A stretch of 64,000 nucleotides of DNA from Paenibacillus donghaensis (GTDB lineage: Bacteria; Bacillota; Bacilli; Paenibacillales; Paenibacillaceae): NCBI RefSeq assembly GCF_002192415.1, contig NZ_CP021780.1, forward strand, positions 6,200,001 to 6,264,000, given 5' to 3'. Below the pieces are notes generated by a model. It searched no databases, had not been told where the DNA came from, and saw only the letters and a list, made by a program, of their open reading frames with translations. The first letter of the stretch is position 1. Every line of letters starts with the position of its first letter. Below are positions 57,828 through 64,000 of the stretch, in pieces. Position numbers and translations under genes: made by a program.

Positions 57828-58520
57828 TTATTTGTGCAGTCCGCACTCTGTCTTCTCTGATCCTGACCAGCGTCCGGCACGCGGATCTTCACCCGGCATT
57901 ACTGCACGTGTGCATTGCTCACAGCCGATACTAGGGAAATTACGGTCATGCAGCGGGTTATAGATCACATCATTCTCGCGGATATAGTTCCAGACATCTT
58001 CTGTCGTCCAGTCGGCAATCGGATTAAATTTAACAAGTCCAAATTTGTAGTCGTATTCCACTTTCTTGGTGTTGGCGCGGGTAGGAGCTTGATCCCGGCG
58101 GATACCGGTAATCCAGGCATCATATTGAGATAGAATCCGTGTCAGCGGCTCAACCTTGCGAATTCCGCAGCACTGGTTAGGGTCAACGGTCCATAGGGAC
58201 TCCCCATACTGCAGAGCCTGTTCCTGTGGAGTAATCTGCGGAGCAACACGCACGAACTCTAAACCGTATTTCTCAGACATCATATCTCTGGTTTCATAGG
58301 TTTCCTTGAAGTGAAATTCAGTATCCAGATAAAATACATCCGTAGATGGACTGACCTTCTGTAGCATATCAACGAGCACTACATCCTCTGCACCAAAGCT
58401 GCAGGCAAATGTAAGGTTAGGAAATGTCTCAACAGCCCAGCGAATGATCTCCTCAGGAGATGCGGTTTCCAATTCCTCAGCTTTGATCTTAACGAGATCT
58501 TCCTTCTCAAGCAGATTCAT
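57828..58520 (-). CDS. cysH: adenylyl-sulfate (APS) reductase, assimilatory
   Basis: 230 residues. Reduces activated sulfate to sulfite with thioredoxin. It has FACSFGAEDVVLVDM (nucleotide loop), four cluster cysteines in CCGIRK and CEQC, and the catalytic C-terminal KTECGLHK. The CC...CxxC set marks the Fe-S type that can use APS. Start at 58520 behind GGAGG; first gene of cysH-sat. Confidence 0.95.
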   Translation of the reverse strand: MNLLEKEDLVKIKAEELETASPEEIIRWAVETFPNLTFACSFGAEDVVLVDMLQKVSPSTDVFYLDTEFHFKETYETRDMMSEKYGLEFVRVAPQITPQEQALQYGESLWTVDPNQCCGIRKVEPLTRILSQYDAWITGIRRDQAPTRANTKKVEYDYKFGLVKFNPIADWTTEDVWNYIRENDVIYNPLHDRNFPSIGCEQCTRAVMPGEDPRAGRWSGSEKTECGLHK

Positions 58521-58571
58521 TTGTTTTATTCCTCCATCCATATCTCAATTCCAACTATTCTCATATGAAAT

Positions 58572-58599
58572 AGTATATAGCTTTCAGGGAGGATGTCAA
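58572..58599 (-). promoter_or_regulatory. SigA promoter of cysH-sat
   Basis: Minus strand TTGACA (58599-58594), 16 nt, TATACT (58577-58572). Downstream lies GAATAGTTGGAATTGA, which may be a binding site for a CymR-like repressor (weak). Confidence 0.75.
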
Positions 58600-58645
58600 T
58601 GAAATTCGGGAGCAAGAGGTCGCAGGTTCAAACCCTCTTAATTTC
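58600..58645 (+). other. tRNA 3'-half-like fragment
   Basis: Plus strand GGGAGCAAGAGGTCGCAGG then TTCAAACCCTC, which looks like the variable loop and T-arm of a tRNA, but the T-stem is no longer complementary and no acceptor follows. It lies at the border between cysH-sat and the sulfatase cluster and may be the scar of an integration. Confidence 0.35.
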
Positions 58646-58654
58646 AGACATGCC

Positions 58655-59899
58655 CTACATACTCTCCATACAGCAATGTTTATACTTTTTACTGCTTCCG
58701 CATGCGCAGGGTTCATTTCTTCCCGGGGCATGCCCCTTAAGATAACGGTCCACATTCTTCTTGAACTGCTCCCTGCGCAGCTTGGCGGCAAGAAGCTTCA
58801 TTCGTTCATCCGCATGAGCGTAGATCTTTTTGTAGGAAGCGCAAAAGTAATCCGGGTCAGAGGACATCCGGTTATCGGACCAGGCTCTGTTCCGGGGACA
58901 ACCGCCGTGGCATAATGACTTCCATTCGCAAGTCCGGCACGGCTCGGGAAGGCGCGGCTTGAGCGACTTGAATTCCCGATAGACCGGACTCGACAGGAGT
59001 TCCTTCAGGGACTGAACGCCTACGTTGCCAAGCTTCCACTCTTCATTGATGAAAAAATCGCACGGAAAAGCATCCCCGTTCTGTTCCAGCACCAGCATAT
59101 CGGGACAAACGGAACGGTGAATGCACAGCTCTGCTTCAGCGTTCATATAGACGCCCATCATATTGTCAAAGAAACGGATGGACATGTCGGGACTGCCGTT
59201 ATTGTACCAGATATCGAAAGCCTCAAACTCCCCATACTCCTCGGGGGTGATTTCATATACTCCGGGCCTGTCTGTCTCCTGGGAGCGGAAATCCATGCAG
59301 GGAATAAACTGCACATAGTCAAAATTCTCCCGCTTATAGAAGTCCAGCAGCTCCGCCGCTTTATTCACGTTGCCTTTATGAATCACCGTCAGGATGTTGA
59401 AATCGACTCCATGCTGCCTTAAATGGCCAATGCCTTTCAAGACCCCGTTAAAGCTTCCTTGCCCCAGCGCATCCACTCTTCTGGCATCATGGATCTCCTG
59501 CGGTCCGTCCAGACTCACACCGACGAGAAAGTTGTAGCTCTTCAAAAATGCAGCCCACTTATCGGTCAGCAGCGTCCCGTTGGTTTGAAGGGAGTTGCTG
59601 ATGACCGTATGTGGAGGGGCATACTTCGCCTGCAAGCTCACAACTTCCTCAAAAAAATCCAGTCCCGCCAGTAAGGGCTCGCCGCCCTGCCAGGTAAAGG
59701 CGGCCACGCCGCTCGTCTGCCGCATATACCCTTTCATGAAGGTATCAAGGAGCGAGGATTCGATCCGGTTGATCTTTCCCGGCTTTCCTCCGCATGTGCT
59801 GTAATAGCAGTAATCACATGCCAGGTTGCAATCTTCCGAGACGGTTTTCCACATCACACTTACATGTCTTCCGCTTGCTCCGGCGCACATTTCGCCCAT
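58655..59899 (-). CDS. anaerobic sulfatase-maturating radical SAM enzyme with SEC-C tail
   Basis: 414 residues. Converts the active-site Cys of sulfatases to formylglycine. Radical SAM cluster C24-x3-C28-x2-C31 (CNLACDYC), TWQGGEPLL, SNSLQTNGTLL, VGVSLDGP, then the SPASM cysteines (CPDML ... CDFF, CRTCEWKSLCHGGCPR). The C-terminus adds a SEC-C zinc motif (RNEPCACGSSKKYKHCC), often attached for protein binding. Encoded directly after two Cys-type sulfatases, its expected substrates. Confidence 0.9.
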   Translation of the reverse strand: MGEMCAGASGRHVSVMWKTVSEDCNLACDYCYYSTCGGKPGKINRIESSLLDTFMKGYMRQTSGVAAFTWQGGEPLLAGLDFFEEVVSLQAKYAPPHTVISNSLQTNGTLLTDKWAAFLKSYNFLVGVSLDGPQEIHDARRVDALGQGSFNGVLKGIGHLRQHGVDFNILTVIHKGNVNKAAELLDFYKRENFDYVQFIPCMDFRSQETDRPGVYEITPEEYGEFEAFDIWYNNGSPDMSIRFFDNMMGVYMNAEAELCIHRSVCPDMLVLEQNGDAFPCDFFINEEWKLGNVGVQSLKELLSSPVYREFKSLKPRLPEPCRTCEWKSLCHGGCPRNRAWSDNRMSSDPDYFCASYKKIYAHADERMKLLAAKLRREQFKKNVDRYLKGHAPGRNEPCACGSSKKYKHCCMESM

Positions 59900-59946
59900 A
59901 CGCGTCCATTGCTCCTTTCTTCCTCCGCTCAGGCTTCTTGAGCCAT

Positions 59947-60870
59947 TCAGATCTCTCGTTTTGCTCTACCCCAGGGCACCGTATCGCAGGTTTCCTGATA
60001 GAAATCGAGCATGCGCTCTTTAAGGAAGGCAAGCTCCGCAGCCTGCGAATTGTCGTCGATTACATTGACGGTTTCGCCGGGATCGTTCAGAAGATCATAT
60101 AGCTCATCCTTTTCATAGAATCGGCAGACATATTTAAACCGCTTGGTGCGGATCATGGTCGCCTTCGTATGCTCCGCCCCTTCACTGCGCTGCATTTCAC
60201 CCCGGGGCCAGTACAGGCTGTGGGGATCTTCATTATAGGGTGTCGATTCATTGCAGTGCAGCTCGCCGTGAAGGCGGCCGCCTTCGCAGAATACGGCATC
60301 GCGGTGTTCTGCCGCATGGATGCGTTTCGGCAGGAGAGACCTGTCAACTGCGCTGTGCCACGGATCCTCGACGGCATAAGGCGGATGGGGATAGAGAATG
60401 GGAAGATAAATGCATAACGGCTGGTCTCTTGGCGGCTCTTTGTTCAAGTCGATCGCCCCCATGATATGTACCCAATCGCTGTCCCCGCATAATGCCTCTC
60501 CTTTTTCCGTTTCGATTTTGCCGGCATAGAAGGACCGGCATAGAAGGAATAGAAGGTATCATCTCCGAGCTGTCCTCTTTTCAGATTGGAACCGAAAATC
60601 GGTCTTCAGCAGCACCGGCTCATCGGGCTTCATCATATGATACATGGTGCGGTGTCCTCGTACATGCGGATACCAGCCCGACATAAACGAACAGCGGCTC
60701 GGCGTGCACACCGGGTTTTGGCAAAATGCGCTGCTAAACGAGACACCCTCCTTGGCCGCCAGCCGATCCAGATTGGGTGTCCGGGCGGCCGGATCGCCCA
60801 TGTGCCCCAGCACATCTCCCCTCCATTGATCAGGGTTAAACAGAATGATATGCGGACGTTTCCTTGACAT
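59947..60870 (-). pseudogene. Cys-type sulfatase, broken by deletions
   Basis: The 5' part (to about 60560) encodes a sulfatase start: ILFNPDQWRGDVLGHMGDPA and the modification motif C55-T-P-S-R in NPVCTPSRCSFMSG. After KTDF the frame is lost. A 14-base tandem duplication TCCTTCTATGCCGG lies near 60525-60552. The family sequence resumes in another frame (DSDWVHIMGAID, then LYLPILYPHPPYAVE-like) and ends with KATMIRTKRFKYVCRF and DELYDLLNDPGE. The total is about 300 codons against about 470 expected, with a second gap near 60330. Not functional. Confidence 0.75.
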
Positions 60871-60904
60871 GATTGCACTCCTTTTCTTTTCGAAGAGGCT
60901 GTTG

Positions 60905-62410
60905 TTATCCCTCTTCATCCAAACCGAGGCGCTGGAACTGTTCGCTCGGGGCAGCGCTATCCCTCATCAGTCCTTGAAGCAGCGCAATCATCCGCTTCTC
61001 CACTTGCTCATCATGAATAGGCTCGCGCTGCTGCGGGTCCTGCTCGAGATCAAACAGCAAGTTTCCGTAACGGTGAAGATGACCGTTGCCTCGGCTTGGA
61101 ATTTTCAGCACCTGCATACCTTTCGTGAATGAAAAAGGGCCGGCCAACTCAATCTCCTGCAACTCAGCGGGTTGAAACCGGCTCCTCATGTGTGTCGGCA
61201 TGAGCGTATACTCATACAGCGGCTCGTTCACTGACGTAACGGCAGCCCGCATATAGACATATCGACCGTCGGTCACGCAGACATGCCCGCCGTGAATGCC
61301 GAACAGCGCGGCCTGGCGCACCGGCTTGTCACTCTCGATCGTCTCCTTCAGTGCGGCACCCTGCATATCCTCCGGTTTCTCCAGACCGAAGAAGTCCAGC
61401 AGCGTCGCCGGCAGATCAATCGTCTGGACAAGACTGTTTCTGGTCTCGCCCTGTTTGCCGCTGCGCGGGTCCCAAATGAACAAAGGAGTATGAGCGACCT
61501 CATTGTAGAACGGCTGAACGCACTTGGCCCACTGGCCATGCTCGCCAAGCAGAAAGCCGTGATCCGTATTTACAATCAGCATTGTATCCTTCCATAGATC
61601 CAGTTCATCCATAGTGTCTACTACTTGTCCAAGATAATGGTCGCACATGCTGAGGAGCGCCGCGTACTGCAGGCGCATCTGCTCCACTTCCTCGTCCGCT
61701 TCGGTTACCGGACCGTAAACCGGCCAATCCCAGCCGGCCGAGTCATTCAATCCCGGGTACAGCTTCTTATATGCCGCCGGGCTGTAGAAAGGCTCATGGG
61801 GATCAAAGGTTTCCAATTGCAGGAACCAGCGGTCGGCCCCGGCATTGTTACGGATAAATTCGAGGCCTTCGGCAAAGGTTCGCGCTTGCGGAAACTCTTC
61901 TTCCGCTTGTATGTGCTTCCGGTTGATGCGGTCCTGGCGCTGCATCCTGCGCCATATGTTCAGCAGAGGCGCCGGTATGTTCGGATCCGCAGGCCTATTC
62001 GGTTCCCCCGTCCCATCATCCTCCACCTCTCCTTTCCAGGGGTCTCCCTCCTGGCCCCGCACGAATTCAAAGCTTTGGTAGCGGGGATGGTAAGTCCCTC
62101 CCCCGTCCTCCCAGTAATGCTGATGATCGGTTACCAGATGCGTGTATACGCCGGCCTGACCCAGCTGTTCAATGGCCGAATCATCGAACGGCTCCAGCGG
62201 CCCCCAACTGCGGTGCAAAAAATTATAACGTCCCGTGTGAAGCTCCCTGCGGGCCGGCATGCAGGGCATACTGCCGATGTAGCTGTTGCCGAATACGACG
62301 GACCGCTCGGCGAGCCGTTCAAATTGGGGCGTCTTTATCCATGTCGGTCCGCCGTAAGGAGAGAGCATATGCCGATTAAGCGTATCAAACATCACCATGA
62401 TTGCTTTCAC
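60905..62410 (-). CDS. Cys-type sulfatase
   Basis: 501 residues, full length. The modification motif is C50-M-P-A-R followed by RELHTGR, the Cys-type form. Metal ligands are near D9 (MFDTLN) and in NTDHGFLLGEHGQW. Cuts sulfate esters from glycans. No signal peptide, so it is cytoplasmic and its substrate must be imported, probably by the ABC permeases next to it. GTG start with AAAGGA about 10 nt upstream. The C-terminal FDLEQDPQQREPI is the usual end domain. Confidence 0.92.
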   Translation of the reverse strand: MKAIMVMFDTLNRHMLSPYGGPTWIKTPQFERLAERSVVFGNSYIGSMPCMPARRELHTGRYNFLHRSWGPLEPFDDSAIEQLGQAGVYTHLVTDHQHYWEDGGGTYHPRYQSFEFVRGQEGDPWKGEVEDDGTGEPNRPADPNIPAPLLNIWRRMQRQDRINRKHIQAEEEFPQARTFAEGLEFIRNNAGADRWFLQLETFDPHEPFYSPAAYKKLYPGLNDSAGWDWPVYGPVTEADEEVEQMRLQYAALLSMCDHYLGQVVDTMDELDLWKDTMLIVNTDHGFLLGEHGQWAKCVQPFYNEVAHTPLFIWDPRSGKQGETRNSLVQTIDLPATLLDFFGLEKPEDMQGAALKETIESDKPVRQAALFGIHGGHVCVTDGRYVYMRAAVTSVNEPLYEYTLMPTHMRSRFQPAELQEIELAGPFSFTKGMQVLKIPSRGNGHLHRYGNLLFDLEQDPQQREPIHDEQVEKRMIALLQGLMRDSAAPSEQFQRLGLDEEG

Positions 62411-62417
62411 AAATCGA

Positions 62418-63284
62418 TCATCCTTTCACACTTGATGAGATGGCACTACGAATGAACTGCTTTTGGAACAGCAGAAACATGACCAGAATCGGTATCGACA
62501 CCAGCAGAGTCGCCGCCATCAGAAGATTGTACTGAACTTGATTCTCTCCGCGAAACACCTGCAGCCCCAGCTGGACGGTCCGCATTGCCGGACTGTTCGT
62601 GTAGATTAGCGGATGGAAGAAATCGTTCCAGACTCCCACAAATTTGAAAATGCCCAAAGTCGCGATCAGCGGTCCGCTGAGGGGGAGATAAATAAAAAAG
62701 AACAGTCGGGTATAGCCCGATCCGTCAATATAAGCGGCTTCATCGAGTGCCTTGGGCATCTGCAGATAGAACTGCCGGGCCATAAATACACCGAAGGCTC
62801 CTGAAAGCTCCGGAACAATGAGCGCATAGTAGCTGTCCAACCAGCCATTTCCGCCATGCCCGAACATATCGTTCCCCCCGAACAGCGGAATTGATTTGAG
62901 TACAAGAAACTGGGGAATGACGGTGACCTGTGCGGGGATCATCAGCCCGACGAGCAGCAGAAGGAATAACAAGCTTCTCCCTTTGAAGCGGATTCTGGCA
63001 AAGGCAAATCCTGCCATGGTGTTGAAGATCAGGCTTCCGAGTACAGCTGCGCCCGTAACGACAACAGAGTTTTTGAGAAACAATCCCCATTCCGCCATTT
63101 GCAGAGCCCGGATATAGTTGGAAGGATGCCAGGCGGCGGGCAGCAGTCTTGTCGCGCCTGCCGCAAATTCTTCATCCCCCTTCATAGAGGTAAAGAACGT
63201 CATGAGCAGCGGCAGAACAGCAAGCAAAGTGATTACCGTTAAAATCAGATAAGCCGTAAAACGTTCGGTTTTCGTGGAGTTCAT
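62418..63284 (-). CDS. carbohydrate ABC transporter permease (MalG type)
   Basis: 288 residues, six membrane helices. The ATPase-contact EAA loop reads EAAYIDGSGYTRLFFFIYLPL. The start at 63284 was chosen since the 48 codons before it overlap the other permease. It lies 7 bases before the sulfatase start, so both are in one operon. Inner-membrane half of a sugar importer. Confidence 0.9.
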   Translation of the reverse strand: MNSTKTERFTAYLILTVITLLAVLPLLMTFFTSMKGDEEFAAGATRLLPAAWHPSNYIRALQMAEWGLFLKNSVVVTGAAVLGSLIFNTMAGFAFARIRFKGRSLLFLLLLVGLMIPAQVTVIPQFLVLKSIPLFGGNDMFGHGGNGWLDSYYALIVPELSGAFGVFMARQFYLQMPKALDEAAYIDGSGYTRLFFFIYLPLSGPLIATLGIFKFVGVWNDFFHPLIYTNSPAMRTVQLGLQVFRGENQVQYNLLMAATLLVSIPILVMFLLFQKQFIRSAISSSVKG

Positions 63285-63297
63285 CTCTTGCACTTCC

Positions 63298-64000
63298 CTA
63301 TTCCATTGATGAATTGCGGCTTCCCATCTTGTACTGGAGGAGCGTGATAGCCATGGTAACGGCAAGCAGAACAACAGACATAGCCGAAGCATAACCCATC
63401 CGATAATCCTGGAAGCTGGCGCTGACAATCTGCGTGACCACCGTCGTACTGGAGTTGGCTGGCCCTCCGCCCGTCAAAATATAGACCAGGTCAAACACTT
63501 GAAACGAGCGGATCGTTGAGATGATGAACAAGAACAGCAGAATCGGCTGCAGCAGAGGAAGTGTAATATGGATGAATTGCCTCACGCCCGAGGCTCCGTC
63601 CAGCGCTGCGGCTTCGTACAGACTCTCCGAAATGCCCTGAATGCCTCCAAGCAGAACAATCATTGCGAAGCCCATTCCGGTCCAGATACCGATGACAATG
63701 ACCGATCCGAGCGAGGTGTCGGGACTCTGCAGCCAGTTCCTTCCCGCCACTCCGAACAGGGACAGCATGCGGTTGACCGGACCCTGCAGCGGGTCCAGCA
63801 GCCATAGCCAGGTCATTGCGACGGCCACGGACGACAGTACTCCTGGCAGGTAGATCAGGGCACGGAAGGCAGCAAGTCCTTTGAGCCGCAAGGTCAATAC
63901 CGCCGCAAGCACCAGACCGAGCCCCATGGATGGAAGAACCGTGCCCAGCCAGTAGCAGGCTGTATTTCTCACGGCTTTTCCGAAGATGGGATCGTGAAGA
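63298..64000 (-). CDS. carbohydrate ABC transporter permease (MalF type), partial
   Basis: The C-terminal 234 residues of a permease whose start lies beyond the right edge; the open frame continues to base 64000 (HDPIFGKAVRNT). EAA loop EAAALDGASGVRQFIHITLPL. Pairs with the MalG-type permease 13 bases downstream. The binding protein is expected outside the window. Confidence 0.92.
   Translation of the reverse strand, partial: LHDPIFGKAVRNTACYWLGTVLPSMGLGLVLAAVLTLRLKGLAAFRALIYLPGVLSSVAVAMTWLWLLDPLQGPVNRMLSLFGVAGRNWLQSPDTSLGSVIVIGIWTGMGFAMIVLLGGIQGISESLYEAAALDGASGVRQFIHITLPLLQPILLFLFIISTIRSFQVFDLVYILTGGGPANSSTTVVTQIVSASFQDYRMGYASAMSVVLLAVTMAITLLQYKMGSRNSSME

Overview
The window looks like a chromosomal segment of a Gram-positive, endospore-forming bacterium of the Paenibacillus type. 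The evidence is a sporulation and germination block (pdaB, kbaA, gerD, salA, cwlD, a SpoIIM-like protein), the cdaA-cdaR-glmM-glmS cluster with a glmS ribozyme, sigW-rsiW, a PEP carboxylase, strong AGGAGG-type ribosome binding sites, and a large rRNA-tRNA operon. The species is inferred from gene content; no rRNA comparison was run.

Layout. (1) 1-13 kb is an AT-rich accessory region: decayed genes around an IS4-superfamily element whose excision can be reconstructed from its TATTA target duplication; a large STAND-type NTPase with an N-terminal nuclease-like domain (Avs-like antiphage candidate); an M48-like metalloprotease; a two-gene HEPN module; a GC-rich 570-nt stretch without genes that looks like a large structured RNA or an array of degenerate 80-nt units; a protein with a D...ExK nuclease-like motif; an IS110 remnant; and two tandem-repeat blocks. 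(2) 13-25 kb is core genome on the minus strand: glmS with its ribozyme, glmM, cdaR, cdaA, rsiW, sigW, a soluble chemoreceptor-like protein and ppc. A good SigW-type promoter lies between sigW and rsiW. (3) 25-43 kb is a PBSX-type contractile tail cluster: tail terminator, sheath, tube, chaperone pair with a -1 frameshift site, tape measure, LysM hub, baseplate, fibres, holin, endolysin, controlled by ArpU and an XRE/ImmA pair. There are no head, portal, terminase or integrase genes, so it reads as a tailocin (phage-tail-like bacteriocin). (4) 43-50 kb is an rRNA operon on the minus strand with the unusual order 16S-5S-tRNA-Ile-tRNA-Ala-23S-5S-12 tRNAs; the 23S carries a 132-nt hairpin insertion. 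(5) 50-58.5 kb holds the sporulation genes, a PPK2 polyphosphate kinase, and sulfate assimilation genes cysH-sat. (6) 58.6-64 kb is a sulfated-glycan cluster: a radical-SAM sulfatase maturase, one intact and one broken Cys-type sulfatase, and two sugar ABC permeases, the last cut by the window end. A tRNA 3'-end-like fragment sits at its border.

How the parts work together. cdaA/cdaR (c-di-AMP) and glmM/glmS (amino sugar supply) link cell-wall precursor supply with second-messenger synthesis, and SigW/RsiW is the envelope-stress switch next to them. In the tail cluster the XRE repressor and ImmA protease probably gate ArpU, which would activate the late tail and lysis genes. In the last block the maturase converts the sulfatase active-site cysteine to formylglycine, and the permeases presumably import the desulfated sugars.
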